Source: Amycolatopsis orientalis DSM 40040 = KCTC 9412 (GTDB taxonomy: Bacteria > Actinomycetota > Actinomycetes > Mycobacteriales > Pseudonocardiaceae). Taken from it: 64,000 nucleotides of DNA. The notes beneath the pieces are model-generated. The model saw nothing but the letters and a program-made list of their open reading frames with translations, was not told the DNA's origin and searched no databases. Positions 27,993 through 35,031 of this stretch are shown piece after piece. The position numbers and the translations under genes were made by a program. Positions within the stretch are counted from its first letter, which is position 1, and each line of letters begins with the position of its first letter. The DNA lies in the NCBI RefSeq assembly GCF_000478275.1, contig NZ_ASJB01000070.1, forward strand, positions 1-64,000, in the 5' to 3' direction.

Positions 27993-28634
27993 TCAGGCGG
28001 AGGCCGTGGTGGTGCTGGAGGGCGCGGTCTGGACCTGCTTCGCCGTCCGGTTCCAGCTCCACCAGCCGTGCACGACCAGCCCGGCGAACACGATGTAGAC
28101 CGCGGCCGAGAAGTACAGGCCCGAGGAGAGCTGCAGCGGTACGCCGATCGCGTCGACGACCAGCCACACCAGCCAGAACTCGACGAGACCCGCGCCCTGC
28201 GCGGCGAAGGCGACCAGCGTGCCGACGAAGATCGCGGCGTCCGGCCACGGCGCCCACGAGGCGTCCAGCGCGTCGAGGACCAGCGCCATCGCGGTCGTGC
28301 CGATCGCGAACGCCCCGGCCATCGCCAGCCGCTCGGAGAGCCGTCCCTTGCGGACGACGACGCCGTAGACCGGGTCACTGCGGCGGGACCAGGCCCACCA
28401 GCCGTAGATCGAGATGGCGAGGATCGCGACCTGCCTGGTGGCGAGCCCACCGAGATGCGCGGAGACGTAGACCGAGAACAGCAGCACGGTGGCGCCGACC
28501 TGGACCGGCCAGGTCCACAACGTGCGGCGTTGCGCCAGGAACACCACGGCCAGCGCGAAGATCTGCCCCGCCAGTTCGGCGAAGGAGATCCACTGTCCGA
28601 GCACTGTGACACCGTTGTGCAGCAGGAAGTCCAC
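27993..28634 (-). CDS. pnuC: PnuC-family vitamin transporter
   Basis: The 213-residue membrane protein has about seven helices. WPVQVGATVLLFSVYV and SIYGWWAWSRR are typical of PnuC/RibM facilitators, which carry nicotinamide riboside, riboflavin or thiamine followed by trapping through phosphorylation. The Ser/Thr-rich C-terminal tail is cytoplasmic. I looked for an FMN or TPP riboswitch in the 215 bp upstream and saw none, so the vitamin remains open. The symbol names the family, not proven nicotinamide riboside transport. Confidence 0.82.
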   Translation of the reverse strand: MDFLLHNGVTVLGQWISFAELAGQIFALAVVFLAQRRTLWTWPVQVGATVLLFSVYVSAHLGGLATRQVAILAISIYGWWAWSRRSDPVYGVVVRKGRLSERLAMAGAFAIGTTAMALVLDALDASWAPWPDAAIFVGTLVAFAAQGAGLVEFWLVWLVVDAIGVPLQLSSGLYFSAAVYIVFAGLVVHGWWSWNRTAKQVQTAPSSTTTASA

Positions 28635-28754
28635 GTCCGCACCCCTCTCCGTCTACCGCTCCAACATGCTCCGTCGCGGCGCCATTCCCTAGGGAGTGTG
28701 AGGTGCGGAACAGGCAGGCGGCTCGAGAGACGCTGAGGAGACCTCCCAGCGACG

Positions 28755-28800
28755 CGAAAAGGGCCCTCCACCGCGTGTTCCGCGGCGATGGGCCCCTTCG
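28755..28800. terminator. Imperfect hairpin after the channel gene
   Basis: CGAAAAGGGCCCTCCACCGCG and CGCGGCGATGGGCCCCTTCG pair with several mismatches. It lies 50 bp downstream of the minus-strand channel gene and has the AAGGGCCC/GGGCCCCTT core seen in other palindromes of this window. Confidence 0.45.
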
Positions 28801-28849
28801 ACTCCACGCGGGCCCGGTGCCTTCCTCGATCACCGGGCCCGCGGGATGC

Positions 28850-29602
28850 TCAGGAATCTACGCGACCGATGCCGACAGGCGAAGTCGGCGGCTCCGAACG
28901 GACCTCCCGGTTGCCGGAAGCCTGCCCGCGGGAGGCGGGCTCCAGCTGGTCCTGCAGGTTGGCGAGCCAGCCCTGCCAGCGGTCCTGCGCCGGCTTGATC
29001 AGGCCGCCGCCGAAGCCGACGACGATCACGCCGCCGATGGTGGCCAGCACGGTGATCAGGACCGGCCCGGTCACCGCCGTCGCGATGTTCACCTGGCCGA
29101 GCGCGGCGATGACGCCGAACGCCACGATCATCCAGTAGGCGATGGTGCCGAGCAGCCGTCCGGCCGGGCGGGCCGACAGCGCGCCGGTCACCAGGTCGCG
29201 GACGACCTTCGCGACGGCGGCCGCGACGATCACCAGCACCAGCGCCACCAGGATCCGCGGCAGGAACGCGATGATGTCGTTGAGCAGCGCGCTGACCGGA
29301 TTGCTCTCACCGAATACGCCGAACGCGAGTTGCAGGGCGATCAGGAGAATGAAGTAGTACACGAGTTTGACGAGGATCCCGCCCGCGTCGACATTCGCTT
29401 GTTTGAGCGTTCCGGTGAGTCCGGTCTTCTCGATGAGCTTGCCGAAACCGATCTTCGACAGAACCAGTCCCAATGCCTTTGACACGGCCTTCGCGATCAA
29501 CCAGCCGATGAGCAGGATGATCAGGAATCCGACCAGTTTCGGCACGAAGGTGGCGACAAGGTTCCATGCTTGCCCCAGACCGTCTTTCAGCTGCTCGCCC
29601 AC
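28850..29602 (-). CDS. Conserved TM-helix (MscS-related) membrane protein
   Basis: The 250-residue protein has an N-terminal helix (LVGFLIILLIGWLIAKAVS) followed by a repeated pattern of helices and the KIGFGKLIEKTGLTGTLK linker. This is typical of the conserved TM helix family (PF05552) related to small mechanosensitive channels such as CmpX. The beta domain of true MscS is missing. The C-terminal 40 residues are hydrophilic. GTG 29602 is the start. A role in membrane tension or osmotic stress is only inferred. Confidence 0.78.
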   Translation of the reverse strand: MGEQLKDGLGQAWNLVATFVPKLVGFLIILLIGWLIAKAVSKALGLVLSKIGFGKLIEKTGLTGTLKQANVDAGGILVKLVYYFILLIALQLAFGVFGESNPVSALLNDIIAFLPRILVALVLVIVAAAVAKVVRDLVTGALSARPAGRLLGTIAYWMIVAFGVIAALGQVNIATAVTGPVLITVLATIGGVIVVGFGGGLIKPAQDRWQGWLANLQDQLEPASRGQASGNREVRSEPPTSPVGIGRVDS

Positions 29603-29768
29603 GGCGAAATCCCCTCTCTGCGATCCGCGCCTGCCCCGGCGCGGCTTGCGAGGGATCGTTGATCACGGGCACCTCACCGGCAACTCGGCACCCCACGATC
29701 GAGTGAGTGAACTAGCGGGAAAAGATCCACAAGTCCCATACTTGTTCTACCGGTGGGGACCGGGGAGA

Positions 29769-29820
29769 CGAGGCCGTCCGGCGCAGCGAAAAACGCTAGC
29801 GCCGGGCGGCCTCGAGTTTT
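29769..29820 (+). terminator. Intrinsic-terminator-like hairpin upstream of fasR
   Basis: CGAGGCCGTCCGGCGC pairs with GCGCCGGGCGGCCTCG, the loop adds AGCG/CGCT, and AGTTTTAT follows on the plus strand. This is the most classical terminator shape in the window. However, no plus-strand gene lies upstream for nearly 2 kb, so it would stop antisense transcription or act as an attenuator in a long fasR leader. Confidence 0.5.
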
Positions 29821-29943
29821 ATGCAAACACCTTTCACAATTCACCGCCGCGATCGGCGCATCGACTGTCCATTTCGGACGATCCGGACGTCGGGCCGCAG
29901 GACGACGGTCATCAGGGCACGGTCCGACTAGGATCGGCTGACC

Positions 29944-31158
29944 ATGGCTGATGCGACTTCCGGACGGCGTGTGCCCAAGCACCACGGGCTGTCCGCCAAG
30001 ACCCTCCGGCGGCTCGAGCACGCCTCCGGCCGGCTCGCGAGCGCGAGCGTGGCGGTGATGGAGGAGCGGCTGAGCTGGTTCGCCCGCCTCCCCGCCGACC
30101 AGCGCGCGAGCGTTCTGCTGATCACCCAAGCGGGTGCCGCCGGCTTCGTCGACTGGCTCCGCGATTCGAAAGAGGCGCTCTCCCTCACCACCGAGGCGTT
30201 CCGCGAAGCGCCCGCCGAACTGTCCCGCTGGATCAGCCTGCGGCAAGCGGTCGGCATGGTGCGGCTCGCGATCGAGGTGTTCGAGGAGCAGCTGCCGGAG
30301 TTCGCCGCGAACGAGGCGGAACGCGCCGCGCTGATCGAGGGGATCCTGCGCTACGGCAGGGAGATCGCGTTCGCCGCCGCCAACTCCTACGCGGCCGCCG
30401 CCGAGGCCCGCGGCGCCTGGGACGCGCGGCTGGAGGCACTGGTCGTCGACGGCATCGTCCGCGGTGACGCCGAGGAAGCGGTGCTCTCCCGCGCCGCCGC
30501 GCTCGGCTGGGATCCCGCGGCGCCCGCCACCGCACTGGTCGGGACGCCGACGTCGGACGATCCGCCGGCCGTCGTGTTCGAGGTCCGCAGCCGCGCCGCG
30601 CGCGTGGGGCGCCCTGTCCTTCTTTCGGTACAGGGATCGCGCCTGGTCGTGGTCGTCGCCGGTCCCACCGAGGGCAGTGTCAAGGACCGCGAGATCCTCA
30701 CCAAGCTGTCCGTCGCCTTCGCCGAGGGCCCGGTCGTCGCCGGTCCGACGGTGCCCACCCTCGCCGAGGCGCACCACAGCGCGACCGAAGCGCTCTCCGG
30801 GCTGCGCGCCGTCGTCGGCTGGCCCGGTGCGCCGCGGCCCGCGAGATCGATCGATCTGCTGCCGGAACGCGCGTTGTCCGGCGATCCGGAGGCGGAACGC
30901 CTGCTCGTCGAGCAGATCGCGCGGCCGCTGGAGGAGGCGGGCCCGGCGTTGCTGCGGACGGTGGAGACCTACCTCGACAGCGGCGGCGTGCTGGAGACCT
31001 GCGCGCGGACGCTGTTCGTGCATCCGAACACCGTCCGGTACCGGCTGCGGAAGGCGGCCGAACTCACCGGCCGTCATGCCGCCGAATCGCGCGACGCCTG
31101 GGTCCTCAAGGTGGCCCTGACCGTCGGACGCCTGGCGCGCTCCCGCGGACTCTGGTGA
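29944..31158 (+). CDS. fasR: PucR-type transcriptional regulator of fatty acid synthesis, FasR
   Basis: The 404-residue protein ends in the PucR helix-turn-helix (TLFVHPNTVRYRLRKAAELTG), and a GGDEF-like middle region precedes it. It sits directly upstream of fabD-fabH-acpP-fabF, exactly where FasR lies in Streptomyces and the Rv2242-type regulator lies in mycobacteria. FasR activates the fab operon in Streptomyces. TAGGAT lies 9 nt before the ATG, so the leader may be very short. A palindrome follows the gene and separates it from fabD. Confidence 0.88.
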   Translation: MADATSGRRVPKHHGLSAKTLRRLEHASGRLASASVAVMEERLSWFARLPADQRASVLLITQAGAAGFVDWLRDSKEALSLTTEAFREAPAELSRWISLRQAVGMVRLAIEVFEEQLPEFAANEAERAALIEGILRYGREIAFAAANSYAAAAEARGAWDARLEALVVDGIVRGDAEEAVLSRAAALGWDPAAPATALVGTPTSDDPPAVVFEVRSRAARVGRPVLLSVQGSRLVVVVAGPTEGSVKDREILTKLSVAFAEGPVVAGPTVPTLAEAHHSATEALSGLRAVVGWPGAPRPARSIDLLPERALSGDPEAERLLVEQIARPLEEAGPALLRTVETYLDSGGVLETCARTLFVHPNTVRYRLRKAAELTGRHAAESRDAWVLKVALTVGRLARSRGLW

Positions 31159-31162
31159 CTGG

Positions 31163-31226
31163 GTCGGGGTGGTCGTGAGTGGTAAGTGTCGTTAGAACGG
31201 CACTTAACACTCACGACCACCCCGAC
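31163..31226. terminator. Palindrome, GTGAGTG class, after fasR
   Basis: Outer arms GTCGGGGTGGTCGTGAGTG and its exact complement enclose an inner, slightly mismatched stem (GTAAGTGTCGTT with GGCACTTAAC). It starts 5 nt after the fasR stop. The core resembles the elements at 38814, 44263, 60641 and 60850. It should uncouple fasR from the fab operon. Confidence 0.62.
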
Positions 31227-31302
31227 TCACCCCGTACTCGCGCCATTCCACCAGAACCCTGTGGTAACTCTGCGCAGTGACGGACTTCATAGGGAAAGCT
31301 GG

Positions 31303-31356
31303 TTGAACCCGACAAGGCTTTTGGGTTAAGCGCGGAGATCAGGAAGGCACTTTTGG
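31303..31356 (+). promoter_or_regulatory. Candidate fab operon promoter with direct repeats
   Basis: TTGAAC (31303-31308) and TTAAGC (31326-31331) are 17 nt apart. Overlapping them is a direct repeat, AAGGCTTTTGGG (31314) and AAGGCACTTTTGGA (31344), spaced 30 bp. The repeats could be FasR sites. All of this is inferred from position and pattern. Confidence 0.33.
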
Positions 31357-31421
31357 AGGGTTCCGACAATTACGTCGGCAGGACTTGGTGAGCGTCGGCA
31401 TCACGACCATGGTGGCCGAGA

Positions 31422-32363
31422 GTGTTCCCTAGTGGGGTGACAGCTGCAGTCCTCGCCCCCGGTCAGGGTTCCCAAGCCCCAGGCATGCTCTCCCCTTGGC
31501 TCGAGCTCGACGGCGCCCGCGCGCGCGTCGAAGCCTGGTCCGAGCGGGCCGGTCTCGATCTCGTCCGTCTCGGCACCGAGGCGGACGCCGAAGAGATCCA
31601 GGACACCGCGATCACGCAGCCGCTGATCGTGGCGCTGACACTGCTGGCTTTCGAGCACCTTCAGCGCGAGGCCCCGGTCGCCGAGGACGCACCGGTCGCC
31701 GGTCACTCCGTCGGCGAGCTGGCCGCCGCCGCGATCGCCGGGGTGCTGAGCGCCGAGGACGCCGTGGCGCTGGCCGCCGTCCGCGGCGCGGAGATGGCGA
31801 AGGCGTGCGCGCTGGAGCCCACGAGCATGGCCGCGGTCATGCTCGGCGACCCGGAGCAGATCGTCGCCTGGCTCGACGGCCATGGTCTCGCCGCGGCGAA
31901 CCGCAACGGCGCCGGTCAGATCGTCGCCTCCGGTGCCGCCGACGCGATCGAGAAGATCGTGGCGGAGCCGCTGGAAGGCACCAAGGTCCGCGCGCTCAAG
32001 GTCGCGGGGGCGTTCCACACGTCGTACATGGCACCCGCGCGTGAGGCGCTGGCCGCGCACGCTGCGAAGATCACCCCGGCGGACCCCACGCGTCCGCTGC
32101 TGTCGAACGCCGACGGCCAGGTCGTCACCAGCGGGGCCGAGTACCTCGACCGGCTGGTCAAGCAGGTCACAAGTCCGGTGCGCTGGGACCTGACCATGGA
32201 CGGGCTGGTTTCCTTGGGTGTCACTTCGACGCTCGAGCTGCCGCCCGCCGGCACGCTGACGGGTCTGGTCAAGCGACAGCTCAAGGGAACCGTGACCACC
32301 ACCATCGCACTGAAGACGCCCGCCGAGCTGGCGAAGCTTCAGGGGCAGGAGGACGCTTCGTGA
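31422..32363 (+). CDS. fabD: Malonyl-CoA:ACP transacylase
   Basis: The enzyme of about 310 residues moves malonyl groups from CoA to ACP. It begins with APGQGSQAPGMLSPW, has the nucleophile motif GHSVGE, and ANRNGAGQIVASG and AGAFHTSYMAPA lie downstream with the catalytic histidine. GTG 31422 and GTG 31437 are both possible starts; family alignment favours the second, while GGTGG before the first gives it a ribosome site. The stop overlaps the fabH start (GTGA). It is the first gene of the FAS II operon. Confidence 0.95.
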   Translation: MFPSGVTAAVLAPGQGSQAPGMLSPWLELDGARARVEAWSERAGLDLVRLGTEADAEEIQDTAITQPLIVALTLLAFEHLQREAPVAEDAPVAGHSVGELAAAAIAGVLSAEDAVALAAVRGAEMAKACALEPTSMAAVMLGDPEQIVAWLDGHGLAAANRNGAGQIVASGAADAIEKIVAEPLEGTKVRALKVAGAFHTSYMAPAREALAAHAAKITPADPTRPLLSNADGQVVTSGAEYLDRLVKQVTSPVRWDLTMDGLVSLGVTSTLELPPAGTLTGLVKRQLKGTVTTTIALKTPAELAKLQGQEDAS

Positions 32364-33343
32364 CCGACCGATCCACCTTGCGGCAGGCGCCGGGCGCCGC
32401 CGGGACCCGCATCCTCGGTGTCGGGAGCTTCCAACCCGAGAAGATCGTGACCAACGACGATCTCTCGAAGATCATGGACACCAACGACCAGTGGATCCGC
32501 GAGCGGGTCGGCATCGTCGAGCGCCGGTTCGCCGAGAAGGACGAGTCGCTGGTCGACATGGCGGTCAAGGCGGGCACCGCGGCGCTCGCCGACGCCGGGG
32601 TGGATCCGTCCGAAGTGGACACGGTCATCCTGCCCAACTGCACGATGCCCACGCAGATCCCGAACGCCGCCGCCCAGGTGGCCGACCGGATCGGGATCAC
32701 GCATCCGGCCGCGTTCGATCTCAACGCCGCCTGCGCCGGGTTCTGCTACGGCCTCGGTGTCGCGTCGGACCTCATCCGCGCGGGCAGTGCGAAGAAGGCA
32801 CTCGTCATCGGCGCAGAGAAGCTCACCGACCACGTCGACCCGGTCGACCGCGCGAACGCGATCATCTTCGCCGACGGCGCGGGCGCCGCGGTGGTCGGCG
32901 CGGCCGACACCGCGCAGATCGGCCCGGTCGCCTGGGGCAGTGCCGGCGAGCACGTCGACCTCATCTACATGCGCGACGACAAGTGGATCTACCAGGAGGG
33001 CCAGTCGGTCTTCCGGTGGGCGACCACCCAGATCGCGCCGATCGCGCTGCGGGCACTGGAACTGGCCGGGCTCGAACCGTCCGATGTGGACGTGCTGATC
33101 CCGCACCAGGCCAACCTGCGCATCGTCGAGGCCATCGCCAAGAAGCTGCGCGCCAAGGGCGCCCGCGAAGACATGGTCGTGGCCGACGACATCAGGTACT
33201 CGGGCAACACCTCGTCCGCGTCCATCCCCCTCGCGCTGGACCACATGCGCAAGGCGGGCACCGTGAAGCAGGGCGACGTCGTACTCGCCGTCGGCTTCGG
33301 GGCCGGACTTTCCTACGCGGGCCAGGCCTTCATCTGCCCGTGA
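32360..33343 (+). CDS. fabH: 3-oxoacyl-ACP synthase III
   Basis: The 327-residue condensing enzyme starts each chain by joining an acyl-CoA primer to malonyl-ACP. The triad is C125 (NAACAGFCYG), H249 (IPHQANLRI) and N283 (RYSGNTSSAS). In actinomycetes it often prefers branched primers; this cannot be judged here. Its GTG overlaps the fabD stop by four bases. Its place inside the operon follows the Streptomyces order; mycobacteria keep fabH elsewhere. Confidence 0.95.
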   Translation: MTDRSTLRQAPGAAGTRILGVGSFQPEKIVTNDDLSKIMDTNDQWIRERVGIVERRFAEKDESLVDMAVKAGTAALADAGVDPSEVDTVILPNCTMPTQIPNAAAQVADRIGITHPAAFDLNAACAGFCYGLGVASDLIRAGSAKKALVIGAEKLTDHVDPVDRANAIIFADGAGAAVVGAADTAQIGPVAWGSAGEHVDLIYMRDDKWIYQEGQSVFRWATTQIAPIALRALELAGLEPSDVDVLIPHQANLRIVEAIAKKLRAKGAREDMVVADDIRYSGNTSSASIPLALDHMRKAGTVKQGDVVLAVGFGAGLSYAGQAFICP

Positions 33344-33353
33344 TGAATACTTC

Positions 33354-33378
33354 CCCCGCGGGCACCGTGTCCGCGGGG
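33354..33378 (+). promoter_or_regulatory. Hairpin between fabH and acpP
   Basis: CCCCGCGG and CCGCGGGG pair perfectly around a 9-nt loop, in the 68-bp gap before acpP. It could protect or separate the acpP part of the mRNA so that ACP is made in excess over the enzymes. The role is inferred. Confidence 0.4.
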
Positions 33379-33411
33379 CAGCCGAAAGCATCACCGAGAA
33401 GGGAACAACCA

Positions 33412-33657
33412 GTGGCAGACAACGCAGAGATCCTCGCCGGCCTCGCCGAGATCGTCGAAGAGGTCGCCGGTGTGGCGCAGGACGACGTGACCGCCGAGAA
33501 GTCCTTCGTGGACGACCTCGACATCGACTCGCTGTCCATGGTGGAGATCGCTGTTCAGGCCGAGGACAAGTTCGGCGTCAAGATCCCGGACGACGAGCTG
33601 GCGAACCTGAAGACCGTTGGCGACGCGGTGAACTACGTGTCCGCCAACTCCAAGTAA
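33412..33657 (+). CDS. acpP: Acyl carrier protein
   Basis: The 81-residue acidic protein has the phosphopantetheine attachment site S40 in DLDIDSLSMVE. It shuttles growing acyl chains between FAS II enzymes. The GTG start at 33412 follows GAGAAGGGA. The frame is open far upstream only as a shadow of fabH. Its position between fabH and fabF matches Streptomyces. Confidence 0.95.
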   Translation: MADNAEILAGLAEIVEEVAGVAQDDVTAEKSFVDDLDIDSLSMVEIAVQAEDKFGVKIPDDELANLKTVGDAVNYVSANSK

Positions 33658-33697
33658 TTCCCAGTTCTTGATTGGCGCCGACCTTGGGGAGACTCCA

Positions 33698-34948
33698 ATG
33701 AGCAACATCGACGTCGTGATCACCGGGATGGGCGCCACCACGCCGCTCGGCGGAGACGTCGCGTCCACGTGGGACGGTCTGCTCGCCGGGGCGAGCGGGA
33801 TCCGCCGCATCGAAGCCGACTGGGTCGACGAACTCGACCTGCCGGTGAAGATCGGCGCCATGCTCGCCGTGGACCCGTCCGAAGTCCTGCCCCGGGTCCA
33901 GGCTCGCCGCCTGGACCGCTGTGAGCAGGTGGCCCTCATCGCCGCCCGGCAGGCATGGGCGGACGCGGGCTTCACGCAGCCGACCGATGAGCATCAGGAC
34001 GTCGTCCCCGAGCGCCTGGGGGTGACCATCGGCACCGGTGTCGGCGGTCCGGTCACCCTGATCTCCCAGAACGATCTTCTGCACAAGCAGGGACTCCGCA
34101 AGGTTTCCCCGCTGACCGTGCCGATGCTGATGCCGAACGGCCCCGCCGCACACGTCGGGATCGACCTGAAGGCCCGCGCCGGGGTGCACTCGCCCGCGTC
34201 GGCCTGTGCGTCGGGCGCGGAAGGCATCGCAGCCGGCTACGAGATGATCCGCTCGGGCCGTGCCGACGTCGTGGTCGCCGGTGGAGCCGAATCGTGCATC
34301 CACCCGATCACCCTCGCCGGCTTCGCGCAGGCGCGGACGGTGTCCACCCGCAACGACGAACCGGCGAAGGCGTCCCGGCCGTTCGACGTGAACCGTGACG
34401 GTTTCGTCCTCGGCGAGGGATCCGGCGTCGTCATCCTGGAGCGGGCGGACCGCGCCAAGGCCCGCAACGCGCGGATCTACGCGCAGCTGAGCGGGTACGG
34501 GATCACCTCGGACGCCTACCACATCACGGGTAACCACCCCGAGGGTATCGGCCAGATCGCCGCCATGCGGCAGGCGATGACGATGGCGGGGGTCTCCCCC
34601 TCCGACGTCGGCCACGTCAACGCGCACGCGACCTCGACGGTCGTCGGCGACGTCGGCGAGGCCGCGGCGATCCGCAACGCCATCGGTGACCACACCGTGG
34701 TGACCGCGCCCAAGGGCGCGCTCGGCCACCTGGTCGGCGGCGCGGGCGCGGTCGAGGGCATCGCCACGATCCTGGCCATCTACCACGGCCTGATCCCGGC
34801 GACGCTGAACCTCGAGGACCTGGACCCGAAGGTGCAGCTCGACGTCGTCTCCGGTGAGGCGCGCAAGGTCGAGCTGAGCGCGGCGATCAGCAACTCGTTC
34901 GGCTTCGGCGGGCACAACACGGCGCTGCTGTTCACTCCGGCGGCCTGA
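33698..34948 (+). CDS. fabF: 3-oxoacyl-ACP synthase II
   Basis: The 416-residue elongating condensing enzyme has C170 in SPASACASGAEG, H310 in NAHATSTVVGD and H344 in GALGHLVGGAGAVE, the complete KAS II triad. It joins malonyl-ACP to growing acyl-ACP. ATG 33698 follows GGGGAGA; ten upstream codons are open but unlike the family. It is the last gene of the operon, followed by a long palindrome. Mycobacterial KasA is the equivalent. Confidence 0.95.
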   Translation: MSNIDVVITGMGATTPLGGDVASTWDGLLAGASGIRRIEADWVDELDLPVKIGAMLAVDPSEVLPRVQARRLDRCEQVALIAARQAWADAGFTQPTDEHQDVVPERLGVTIGTGVGGPVTLISQNDLLHKQGLRKVSPLTVPMLMPNGPAAHVGIDLKARAGVHSPASACASGAEGIAAGYEMIRSGRADVVVAGGAESCIHPITLAGFAQARTVSTRNDEPAKASRPFDVNRDGFVLGEGSGVVILERADRAKARNARIYAQLSGYGITSDAYHITGNHPEGIGQIAAMRQAMTMAGVSPSDVGHVNAHATSTVVGDVGEAAAIRNAIGDHTVVTAPKGALGHLVGGAGAVEGIATILAIYHGLIPATLNLEDLDPKVQLDVVSGEARKVELSAAISNSFGFGGHNTALLFTPAA

Positions 34949-34958
34949 GGCTGGTTGC

Positions 34959-35017
34959 AAGTACGTGAAGGCCCCCTTCACTGCGTCTAGCGCAGTGAAG
35001 GGGGCCTTCACGTACTT
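34959..35017. terminator. Perfect 27-bp-arm palindrome after fabF
   Basis: The arms begin AAGTACGTGAAGGCCCCCTT and are exact complements over 27 bp around the loop TCTAG. It lies between the convergent fabF and ctpE genes, 10 and 14 nt from their stop codons, so it probably terminates both. Confidence 0.68.
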
Positions 35018-35031
35018 CTGGGCTGGAAAGG

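Noticed and set aside
28635..28849. Possible FMN or TPP riboswitch before the PnuC-like gene
   Set aside because: None of the conserved riboswitch blocks I know (RFN or thi-box sequences) could be found on the minus strand here.
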